Shown one piece after another: positions 32,088-40,084 of a stretch of 64,000 nt of DNA (positions are counted from its first letter, which is position 1; the number at the start of each line of letters is the position of its first letter). The translations under genes were made by a program, and so were the position numbers. This DNA is from JBGSQR01 sp964509295 (GTDB lineage Bacteria > Desulfobacterota > Desulfuromonadia > Geobacterales > Pseudopelobacteraceae): contig CAZDWS010000004.1 in the NCBI GenBank assembly GCA_964509295.1, positions 1 through 64,000 of the forward strand, given 5' to 3'. The notes under the pieces are model-generated. The model was not told the origin of the DNA, ran no database searches, and saw only the letters and a list, made by a program, of their open reading frames with translations.

Positions 32088-34583
32088 TTACTTATCACCC
32101 ACAGCTACGTGCAAGCCATCAATATAACACTCCTTCAACTGCGTGCCGCCTTCAGTGGTAAGCTCATAAAAAAGAACAATTTTGACAAAACCAAGACAGT
32201 CAATACGAATCAGTTCCTGCAATTGATCAACACTTACCAGCTCTTTACTCAACATGTCATACCATTCTCTATTTGTTCTGACCAGCGGATGCAGGGAGAA
32301 AAACACCTGTTCCGTGGGTGAAACATTTATATATTGTTCAAAATCATCCATCGCATTAAATGTCCCGCCGCTTGTAGAGCTGGGATGAAGAACACCTTTT
32401 CGTCCGGTGCCGACACAGTAATTGCGGCTGTACTGTTTTTTATGCTTATCGTATTCGATCACATTATCCCAGTCACCTTTGGTAATAATACGATCATTAT
32501 ATTTTTCTTTTTCAAAATTCATGAAAAGTCGGCTTTTAAACGTACATAGCCCATTCTTTCGCTCAAAACGATCACGCTTCAAGTTTTTGTCTTTTACCTG
32601 GGTTTCTATACGATCAATCAGTTTTGATTTTTTTAACCAATCTTTAGATTCTATGTCAGCCGCAGGCTTGAATAGCTCCATGTCATAATTCCTGAGTTCA
32701 AATCCCACTGTTTCGTTTGCTGGAAACTGGGCGATCGGTACGGTCATCAAAAGGTTCAGGCGGTATCTGATCTTATGTACCGAAAAAACATTAACAGGTG
32801 TTAGCACTGCCGATTCGACAACCCTTGGTTGATTTTTTGTCTCTTTCCCATCAACAAAAAAATCCTCTATCCTGCATCTGGGTAATGGAGTGTTTTTTGC
32901 CGGCTTCAGTTCGATCCACTCAAAATATTTGTCCTTATCTGCTTCCTCCACTTTTTCAATTTTTTCGAAAGCAACGGCTTTACGGGTCTTGAAAGACATC
33001 TCTTCAAGTGGGCTGGCAATATAAGATGCGGACTCCGTTCTTGCTTTCAGGTATTGCAGCCTGTTCTTGTAGTTAACCGGTGTAGTTACTGCATTGTTAA
33101 TGTGGATGAATCTCAACTCGGTGATCACTTCATGCGGTGTTTTTGAAGGTCTGTAAACTACCTCCAGACCAAGACCGGTATCCAGGTTCCAGAACTTTCC
33201 AAGTAGACCGATATTCTGATCCTTACTAGTCATCCCCTTACTGAGACAAATAATAAACTCTTTTCCGGCCTTCATGGCAGAATCAAGAAAGGAACCAAGC
33301 GCATTTGTATGGTAAAATACGTCCCAACCGTTGCGTTTCACCTTGTCCAGATCCGGGCAAATTTTGTAATTCAGATAGTTGAAACTGGTACTCGGTGAGG
33401 CTTTGTTAGATGCACTGTCGAAATAGGTGAGTTTTATGCCTTCACTGTAGGTCATTTCCTTTTTACCGTTGATTTTAATTTCCTTGGGGTTCATCTGGGA
33501 TGATTTGGCTTCATCTATTGCTTTGTTGAAGATGACCCCTTCCATGGTCTTGTCCCTATTAATTACACCCGGATAGGCACCAGTATTTTTATCAACGACA
33601 ATCTTATGCATAAAGGGCTGGAGCCCACCGTTGGGTGCATTCATCCGATCACAGAAAACTCGCGGCAGATTGAAGGGAGTTTCAATTTTGAATTTGTTCT
33701 TGTCCTTCTTCAATTCCTTGATAAGACTTTCCTGGGCCGCTATTTTTTCCAGATAATACGTTTGTTGTTTTTTGTCTAAGAGACTGTTTTTATATGCTTT
33801 ACAGTCTGATATATGTTTTTCCAGAGAACCTATAATCATTTCCGTGGTCTGAAAATTGAGAACCGTCATCCAATTGCCATTATCTAACGCTACACCCGGC
33901 TTATCATCAAAAAGATGACCGGTGTCCCCCAGATACCTGTAACGGATATATGAATCCCAGTAATTCTCCACCTTGTTATGGGTATTCCATAGCTTGGGGA
34001 AACTGGTCTGCTCGCCTGTCCAGTGGTCCGGTTTCAGCAGGTCGTAGGCACCGGCTGAAACATTAACCAATTGATGGATCACGCAGTCTGCGGCGATGTG
34101 GGTGGCCATACCGTAAAAATAAGCCTGCTCAACCTGAATCTGAAACTCATTTCCCGGGGTTTTCTCCATTTTCTGCCAGCGTTTAATGGCCACCTGAAAC
34201 TGCCGGTGGGTCCTGTTGTAATGGCCAAGGTTAAAATGAATGCCGGCCGTATTCAGAAAGGTTCCTGTTGGTACTGTCCAAAAATCCGGCCCACAGGCAC
34301 CAAGCATGTAGGCGGAAAAACAGGTAATGTCGTTGTAGTTAGAAGGGTCTTTTAGTTGTTTGTTGTACTCGTCGAACGTTTTTTTTAGTCCGCCGTCTTT
34401 TGGATTTAAAAATGCGTTACATGTTTTTTTGTCAACAACGTTATGGATTTCGGCTGTAAGATATTTTTTAAAGTCTATTGTTATGTCTTTATATTTTCTA
34501 AAACCTTCGGTGACAGATTCAGGCAATCCGCCATCTTTGGTGCATTTCATGGCAACCAGCCAGTGTGTGTTAAAACAGGGCAT
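32088..34583 (-). CDS. putative T6SS effector with zinc-dependent phospholipase C-like domain
   Basis: An 831-residue protein without a signal peptide. The N-terminal ~200 residues have the pattern of zinc-dependent phospholipase C/P1-nuclease-like folds: THW (His7), GACGPDFW (Asp100), FNLGHYNRTH (His116/121/126) and GMATHIAADCVIHQLVN, giving the helical H-x3-D-x3-H set His162/Asp166/His170. The remaining ~600 residues are unrecognised and mixed alpha/beta. The lack of a Sec signal and the location downstream of vgrG and a PAAR-like gene suggest delivery by the T6SS to attack membranes. It directly follows a membrane-anchored FG-GAP protein gene (12-base gap), a candidate immunity partner. 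Function is inferred from motif and context. Confidence 0.65.
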   Translation of the reverse strand: MPCFNTHWLVAMKCTKDGGLPESVTEGFRKYKDITIDFKKYLTAEIHNVVDKKTCNAFLNPKDGGLKKTFDEYNKQLKDPSNYNDITCFSAYMLGACGPDFWTVPTGTFLNTAGIHFNLGHYNRTHRQFQVAIKRWQKMEKTPGNEFQIQVEQAYFYGMATHIAADCVIHQLVNVSAGAYDLLKPDHWTGEQTSFPKLWNTHNKVENYWDSYIRYRYLGDTGHLFDDKPGVALDNGNWMTVLNFQTTEMIIGSLEKHISDCKAYKNSLLDKKQQTYYLEKIAAQESLIKELKKDKNKFKIETPFNLPRVFCDRMNAPNGGLQPFMHKIVVDKNTGAYPGVINRDKTMEGVIFNKAIDEAKSSQMNPKEIKINGKKEMTYSEGIKLTYFDSASNKASPSTSFNYLNYKICPDLDKVKRNGWDVFYHTNALGSFLDSAMKAGKEFIICLSKGMTSKDQNIGLLGKFWNLDTGLGLEVVYRPSKTPHEVITELRFIHINNAVTTPVNYKNRLQYLKARTESASYIASPLEEMSFKTRKAVAFEKIEKVEEADKDKYFEWIELKPAKNTPLPRCRIEDFFVDGKETKNQPRVVESAVLTPVNVFSVHKIRYRLNLLMTVPIAQFPANETVGFELRNYDMELFKPAADIESKDWLKKSKLIDRIETQVKDKNLKRDRFERKNGLCTFKSRLFMNFEKEKYNDRIITKGDWDNVIEYDKHKKQYSRNYCVGTGRKGVLHPSSTSGGTFNAMDDFEQYINVSPTEQVFFSLHPLVRTNREWYDMLSKELVSVDQLQELIRIDCLGFVKIVLFYELTTEGGTQLKECYIDGLHVAVGDK

Positions 34584-34595
34584 CGGTCTCTCCTT

Positions 34596-36482
34596 TTACC
34601 AGGCGATGGTGTAGTAAGCTGGTTTGATTCCCTTCTGATTCAACAGTTTCTTGTTCAGCACCATGAAAGCCCGTCCATGCTCGCCGTTTGTCTGCACATT
34701 TATGGAAGGTTGAGAGAACCCGCTGTTGGACAACACCATTTTTTTGAAATAATAATCCGTCAGCCTCTGGTGGCCGATGTTGCCCTTGGAGATATGCTGG
34801 ATACTGACCACCAGTTCAGGTGCGACATAAATGCTGTTTAGCCATTTTTTAAATTCCTCGATTTCTTTATTGTTCTCGGGGACGTAATCCTCATTTATTG
34901 AACCAAGCAGCCTTATCTCTAATGCGCTACGATAGTTTCTTTTTGATTCTTCAACCTTCTGCTCATAATAACCTGGCAATTTCTTTTTAATATCTTCCCA
35001 TGAATGGATTTCCGGCATCGGGATTTTATTCCTCCTGCAATAACTCTCGGCAAGCTCATGGGTAGTCTCTCGGTAGTCGAGATTTAGTCTCTCACTGCTC
35101 ATCTTCCAGTCATGATCCGTTAAAAACCTCTTACCCGCCTTTTCCAACTCTTCCAGCGACAGATCTCGTCTGCCCGGGTCTCTACTCTGGATCACCAGAT
35201 AGGATTCCATGGTTTTATCAGCCGGTTGAATACGGATAATTGTATGCTTGTCTGAATCAGGCTTGAGCGTCATGAACGCCACAGGGGTGTCGCTGATATG
35301 GCTATCCGGCTTCATGGAGGTGTGAAACTTGCCCAAGGCATCAAGGGCGTACAGTTTGCCGCGATCTTCCAGTATCAGTACGGCAATATTGTTTATTACA
35401 GTTTCTCCGATCTCTATGGATTTTGTATCCGAGCCAAAGAGTTTTTTCTGATCGATTGTTTTGATCCAGTTAACCGGTTTGTCCGGGGTGGCAAAATACA
35501 GCATCTTATCTTGATCTTTAGTAATAATTATCTGGTTCGATCCGGAAAAACCGTAAGCGCTGTTATACATGTCATAACCGGTATAAATCTCCCGTGGCGA
35601 GTCAATACCTGTGCCGTCAAGGTTGTGGCGAGACATGTATGACCCTTTTCGGCCTTTAATTTCGCTGACAACAACCAGCTCATCAACAATTCTTGAGCCG
35701 GGCCTGTTTAGGCCGATTACGTTTATTACGCCTGTCGGTTTGCTGTGGTCAGGAAAAACCGGATGGATCTCGGTGATCCCCTGGGGGCTTACCCGAACAA
35801 TCCATGTGTCCTGGTCGGTTCTATTTTTATTTTCGTAGGGATCTTGCTCCACTGTGAAAAACATTTCGTCATGATCGCCGAGGTTGGTGAAGTTTACATC
35901 ATTCATTTTGTATTTATACAGTTTAGGGTCGGATTTGGGCCTGTAATTCATGATCCGTTTTTCACAGTCATAGACTTCTATGTCGCCCTTTTCGCGGGTG
36001 ATGATAAGTTCATCAATGCCGTCACCGTTAATGTCTTTTGTGTATATTTCACTAACGTTGTTCAATTTTTCTTTGTCTTCATCTTTATATATTCCGCGAA
36101 AGCTGTACGTAATCGGATATGCTCCGGTCAGGGATTGCAGGCGTTCTTTAAGTCCCCTGGTTGACGGAACGAGTAAATCAATAGTTTGTTTGCCTTTTTC
36201 GGACTCGTAATTAACTTCAACAGAAAAATAAAGAGCCGCAGCCGCTCCATCCTTGCTCCATAATATGATGGGCGCGGCAAGATTTTCTTTCAATTTTTTC
36301 TCAGTTTTCTGTATTTCTCCTGCGTCAACCTTCCCTAATCGTGTTGCTGTCAGTGTGTTCATGGTTGCTCCTGCCTGCGTAATTGATAAGTTCTGGTTAG
36401 ATGAAAAAACAAGCATTGCCGCAATGATGCATATGGTTAAAAGAACAAGACTGCCGATTAATTGCTTTACTTTTTTCCGCAT
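34596..36482 (-). CDS. membrane-anchored FG-GAP-like protein, candidate immunity partner
   Basis: About 628 residues from ATG 36482, chosen because AAGGA lies 8 bases before it (an upstream in-frame ATG at 36506 lacks a site). One N-terminal membrane helix (LIGSLVLLTICIIAAMLVF) anchors a large periplasmic part. A calcium-loop motif DINGDGIDELII near residues 150-161 and repeated beta strands suggest an FG-GAP/VCBS beta-propeller. The C-terminal ~200 residues are charged and mostly helical, then end in an unrelated segment (GRAFMVLNKKLL). The gene is paired with the lipase-like gene downstream, the classic position for an effector-neutralising protein, but no family link proves it. Confidence 0.6.
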   Translation of the reverse strand: MRKKVKQLIGSLVLLTICIIAAMLVFSSNQNLSITQAGATMNTLTATRLGKVDAGEIQKTEKKLKENLAAPIILWSKDGAAAALYFSVEVNYESEKGKQTIDLLVPSTRGLKERLQSLTGAYPITYSFRGIYKDEDKEKLNNVSEIYTKDINGDGIDELIITREKGDIEVYDCEKRIMNYRPKSDPKLYKYKMNDVNFTNLGDHDEMFFTVEQDPYENKNRTDQDTWIVRVSPQGITEIHPVFPDHSKPTGVINVIGLNRPGSRIVDELVVVSEIKGRKGSYMSRHNLDGTGIDSPREIYTGYDMYNSAYGFSGSNQIIITKDQDKMLYFATPDKPVNWIKTIDQKKLFGSDTKSIEIGETVINNIAVLILEDRGKLYALDALGKFHTSMKPDSHISDTPVAFMTLKPDSDKHTIIRIQPADKTMESYLVIQSRDPGRRDLSLEELEKAGKRFLTDHDWKMSSERLNLDYRETTHELAESYCRRNKIPMPEIHSWEDIKKKLPGYYEQKVEESKRNYRSALEIRLLGSINEDYVPENNKEIEEFKKWLNSIYVAPELVVSIQHISKGNIGHQRLTDYYFKKMVLSNSGFSQPSINVQTNGEHGRAFMVLNKKLLNQKGIKPAYYTIAW

Positions 36483-36621
36483 ATAGTAATTCCTTTCACA
36501 TCTCATAATCTGCCAAGGGCTTTATGTTTAAAATAGGGGGTACCCCAATATGGATCGTTTGTGATAACAAAAAGTTTAACGTACGTAAAATTCCTTTTAG
36601 CGCGGTCACCCACATTAGACT

Positions 36622-36936
36622 TCACCCCCTCCATAAACATAAAATGACCCACCATGAGAATAAAATCATAACCGTAGTGAACACATACAGCACTATTCTG
36701 AAGGTACGGCTTTGAGAAAAAGATTGTGTCGAAAGTTGGGGCAATAACAAAAGCCCTGAATGCAGACTAAGAAATGAAGCAAATGTTCCTAATGAGCCCA
36801 TTGCAACTCCAACGCTGCGAAACATACCACCAGAATAACTAATAAATCTCCATGTTACGAAGCATGACACCGTGAACGTCACGGCACCTGCAATGGTCAT
36901 TATTTTTAGAATATAATTACGTTGATCCTGTTTCAA
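36622..36936 (-). CDS. small three-helix membrane protein
   Basis: A 104-residue hydrophobic protein with three predicted helices (about 9-31, 38-60, 78-101). The start is a TTG at 36936 with a strong GGAGG site six bases upstream. It lies between the DUF4150 PAAR-like gene and the FG-GAP gene. Not recognised as a family member. As small membrane proteins next to T6SS effectors frequently provide immunity against membrane-active toxins, it is a candidate for that role (inference from position). Confidence 0.6.
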   Translation of the reverse strand: MKQDQRNYILKIMTIAGAVTFTVSCFVTWRFISYSGGMFRSVGVAMGSLGTFASFLSLHSGLLLLPQLSTQSFSQSRTFRIVLYVFTTVMILFSWWVILCLWRG

Positions 36937-37026
36937 GCTGGACCTCCAAAATAAAATGTTTTCTCAAACGAGTAATATTTAATATCACCTTGCAAACAGG
37001 CAATATTTACAAACAATCGTTTCATA

Positions 37027-37668
37027 TTATTCCACATAGGAAATTATGCCTTCCGTATCAGGAAAAACGACCTTGCCAACACCGTAAATCGTTTTTGGTA
37101 CATGGATTTTACCATCGCCGTCTGTTGTCATTTCCTCACGAGTGCCATCCGGTTTTTTTAGAATGCACTTCTTGTTTTTCATCGGTTCGTCACGGCCATC
37201 AAGCAACTGGACGGTTAGTTTATCCTGTTCACCAACATAACTATCCTTTGGCACCACCAGCGGAGGCTGCATTTCCGCCATGGGCGGGGTGTTGGCGGAA
37301 CCGCTCATATTCCCGATCATCTGGTCACCAAGTCTTGGCACGCATTTGCCTTCGATTTTCACATCAAAAGAATAGTTGATGAATTGAGCTTTGCCTTTGA
37401 TCACGCCGCTACCTACCCCGCCGCACGAACCGGCTTCATCGCCGGTGCTTGTGCTGAATACCGAATCCTGAAGCATCACCGGGCTTCCATCTATTTTTAC
37501 GGACGTGCTGCCATTGGCCGTATCAGCCGACGAAGCAATGTTCGTATAGGGAATGGGAACCGGTCCACCCGAGGTTGGTGTCAAGCAAACATCCGGTGCA
37601 AAAAAAGTTTTCCCGTCACTTGATTTATGAACAGCGGTCATATCGTTTACGGTTACAGTTGATGCCAT
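37027..37668 (-). CDS. DUF4150 PAAR-like spike-tip protein
   Basis: A 213-residue protein. Residues 1 to about 125 match the DUF4150/PAAR-like family (TVNDMTAVHKSSDGKTFFAPDVCLTPTSGGPVPIPYTN, SVKIDGSPVMLQDSVFSTSTGDEAGSCGG, and the CVPRLGDQM finger). This domain caps the VgrG spike. The C-terminal ~85 residues (about 128-213) are a beta-sandwich-like extension (LTVQLLDGRDEPMKNKKCILKKPDGT) resembling the carboxypeptidase-like or Ig-like adaptor domains that bind effectors. The AAGGAG site is strong. It lies downstream of vgrG, TIGR02270 and KAS-like genes and upstream of the lipase effector, consistent with loading that effector. Confidence 0.85.
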   Translation of the reverse strand: MASTVTVNDMTAVHKSSDGKTFFAPDVCLTPTSGGPVPIPYTNIASSADTANGSTSVKIDGSPVMLQDSVFSTSTGDEAGSCGGVGSGVIKGKAQFINYSFDVKIEGKCVPRLGDQMIGNMSGSANTPPMAEMQPPLVVPKDSYVGEQDKLTVQLLDGRDEPMKNKKCILKKPDGTREEMTTDGDGKIHVPKTIYGVGKVVFPDTEGIISYVE

Positions 37669-37679
37669 GGGTTGCTCCT

Positions 37680-38738
37680 TTAATAAGTTCCGCCTGATTT
37701 GATCAGTCTTATCGCCCTTCTTTCCTTATGATCCGATGAAGTCAGGATCAGTGCGCTCTGCTTGTCCGGATATTTGTTTTGGAGATAATACATGGCAATA
37801 ATAGTCAGCGCCGCTCCCGATGCTGCCCCCATGTCTCCAAGCGTATCTGCCGGATGCTCAAGGATTGCGGGTGAACCGAGTCGTTCTCCGAGAGCGGTTT
37901 TGACCAACGCCCAGTCCTTCATCCGCTTTGACTCACCATTCAGGTCTGCTACGACAATCGGGGGTTCCACGTTTTCGACTAAAAGATCGGAAACAACTTT
38001 CCTCAATCTGCCTGAGGAATTTTCCGCTGTCAGTCCATCAATCAGGAAAACTGTCTTGTTCTTGTCCCGCCTGGAACTATCTTTTTCAATGATGATGAAG
38101 GCGCTTATTTCCCCCGGGATATATCCGTCGATATTTCTGCGGCTTTTGATCCGGTAATCCTCGTCCAGCTTGTCAAGCCATTCAGGGAACAGGCAGGACT
38201 CTATCCCGCCCACAATGGCACGTTTGATGGATCCGTTATCAAGTTGATGCCATGCTTTTTCAATTAGCGAAATAACTCCGCTGTGCCCTTCAAAGCTGTA
38301 TTCTTCAAATGGGAAAATGTCCTGTTCTATCTGGTTATGGAACCGGTAGATAAATTCGTCTTTCATGCCTGCATTTTGGTTCAACATCGGAGGAAGTGAG
38401 ATAAACAGGCCGGTTGTGGAAAATTGTTCGTCCGTATATGCGGAGTTATTCAACAGGTCGGAAAATATTTTTTCACCGATCATTGAGAGCCATTCGGCAG
38501 GGCCGAAAGCATTACGACAGCCGGCAAGCCAGGAGATTGGGGCGGCCAGCAGCGGTGTGCCGTTTTCAAATTCCGGGTCTGCAGCACGGCAAAAAAACAG
38601 TTCCGACATCTTGGTTTTCCGGTTAATACCGGCATCCAACGAGGCACAGGTCTGATCAGCCATAATGCCAATTGAAGAAACCATCCCGAAACCGCTTATT
38701 ACAAGTGGAGAGGTTTCATTATTGTTATTTAAAACCAT
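37680..38738 (-). CDS. beta-ketoacyl-synthase-like pseudoenzyme of the T6SS cluster
   Basis: About 352 residues of thiolase/ketoacyl-synthase fold. The N terminus (LVISGFGMVSSIG) and the late HPADTLGDMGAASGAALTI element mirror FabF-type proteins. The nucleophile region reads EGHSG (near residues 153-157) with no cysteine, and the second conserved His in the GHxxGA-type motif is replaced (GDMGA), so condensing activity is unlikely. The start could be TTG 38747 (overlapping the previous stop) or ATG 38738; the latter is listed. Ketoacyl-synthase-like proteins occur in T6SS clusters with DUF2169 and TIGR02270; the role is unknown, perhaps a structural adaptor. Confidence 0.75.
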   Translation of the reverse strand: MVLNNNNETSPLVISGFGMVSSIGIMADQTCASLDAGINRKTKMSELFFCRAADPEFENGTPLLAAPISWLAGCRNAFGPAEWLSMIGEKIFSDLLNNSAYTDEQFSTTGLFISLPPMLNQNAGMKDEFIYRFHNQIEQDIFPFEEYSFEGHSGVISLIEKAWHQLDNGSIKRAIVGGIESCLFPEWLDKLDEDYRIKSRRNIDGYIPGEISAFIIIEKDSSRRDKNKTVFLIDGLTAENSSGRLRKVVSDLLVENVEPPIVVADLNGESKRMKDWALVKTALGERLGSPAILEHPADTLGDMGAASGAALTIIAMYYLQNKYPDKQSALILTSSDHKERRAIRLIKSGGTY

Positions 38739-38743
38739 TGCTT

Positions 38744-40081
38744 TCAATTCCTCTTCCTGATTGTTTCGATTACTTTCCGTTGTTCTGCCACGGTCTGGGT
38801 AATGTCAAAACACAGGTCCGGATCATACCTGACAACAAGCTCATCAAAGGCCAGTTGACGAAGGGATGCGGGGTTTCTTTCCGATTCCAAGGTTTCGAGT
38901 ATTCCGGACGGGCCGTACGGTTTCCCGTAACGGTATTTTGTTTGAGGATTAAATCCGGTTTGGTGGGCCATCCACCATTCATTCCAGAGCGTCCGGTCTT
39001 GCGAGAGACGATTGACCGTCTCTCCCGGCTCTTTGCCCGGCTCATAGAGAGGTTCGCCTCTTTTCAACTTTTCACGCTCATCCGCAAAAAGCATGTCTTC
39101 ATCAATGGGGTCCGGGATGAATGCATCCTCATAAAGATTCGCGCCGGTGATCAGGTTTAAGGCAAGAGAAGCGGCTTCGGAACAGGCCCCGCCATTAAGA
39201 TGCAAAACCAGGATATCAACGGACGATGAATCACCCAGCAACCCGAGGGCCAACAGGCTTTCGTTACAGACATCGTCTGAGCGGGAGATGTCCTTTAGAT
39301 ACGAAAGATGTAATGCGTCGCCGCCAAGCCCCATTGCCAGATAAACTGCCGGTTCCTGAGGCTTTCGATCAGCAGGCACGGGAAAAAGCCCTTTTTCGCC
39401 AAACCGTAAAAAAGCCATGCGGATTTCATGCTTTATAAAGTCCGGCTCCTTGTCGCTGTCAAGAAGATGAAACAGATGTCCACGGGCTGATTTGAATCCA
39501 AGGCGGCCAAGGGTTTGAATGATGGCAACGAATGTTTCGTCATGCGGCCTGTTGAGCAACCCCACCAATTGATTTCCCATGGGCAGACGTTTATGGGTGA
39601 TGACTGCTAAAGCCAATTTCACCGGCACAGGCTCCAAAGATAAAAGCATCTGTTCCACAAACGGATGCCATTCAGTCGGAAGCTCCTGATTCAGAGCGCT
39701 GATAACAGCGGTGACTTTTGGCATGTTCATCGGGTCCAGGCTGCCAATAATCTCTTTAACCGGACTTTGGAGTTTATGGCGGCTGAAAACCCTGACAACA
39801 GTATACAGAGTGCCAGGACCGCCCTCTTCCGCTTGCTTCTGGCAGATCTCCAGCGCCTTGTCAGCCCCTTGAACCAGAGCCGTTACATGCGCCTGGATAC
39901 GATACTCAAGCGTATCCATATCCCGCCAGGAACGATACGGGGCACCTATGGAATTCAAGCGTTGCACATACAGAAAGGAAGCCTCATCCAGATGTTCAAT
40001 ATACATCTCTTCCACAAAAGCTTCTGTTGCTTCATCCAATTCATTCATCCGGTTCATCATTTCCTGCCCATGCCTGTTCAT
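38744..40081 (-). CDS. TIGR02270-family T6SS-associated HEAT-like protein
   Basis: A 445-residue soluble alpha-helical protein. Paired-helix repeats in the middle (QTLGRLGFKSARGHLFHLLDS, MGLGGDALHLSYLKDISRSDDVCNESLLALGLLGDSSSVDIL) look like HEAT repeats. The C-terminal part with WNEWW and the NPASLRQLAFDELVVR motif matches the TIGR02270 family known from T6SS clusters. The gene starts three bases after the vgrG stop and overlaps the next gene slightly, so it is part of the vgrG operon. Likely an adaptor or chaperone for effector loading onto the spike. Confidence 0.75.
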   Translation of the reverse strand: MNRHGQEMMNRMNELDEATEAFVEEMYIEHLDEASFLYVQRLNSIGAPYRSWRDMDTLEYRIQAHVTALVQGADKALEICQKQAEEGGPGTLYTVVRVFSRHKLQSPVKEIIGSLDPMNMPKVTAVISALNQELPTEWHPFVEQMLLSLEPVPVKLALAVITHKRLPMGNQLVGLLNRPHDETFVAIIQTLGRLGFKSARGHLFHLLDSDKEPDFIKHEIRMAFLRFGEKGLFPVPADRKPQEPAVYLAMGLGGDALHLSYLKDISRSDDVCNESLLALGLLGDSSSVDILVLHLNGGACSEAASLALNLITGANLYEDAFIPDPIDEDMLFADEREKLKRGEPLYEPGKEPGETVNRLSQDRTLWNEWWMAHQTGFNPQTKYRYGKPYGPSGILETLESERNPASLRQLAFDELVVRYDPDLCFDITQTVAEQRKVIETIRKRN

Positions 40082-40084
40082 TTT

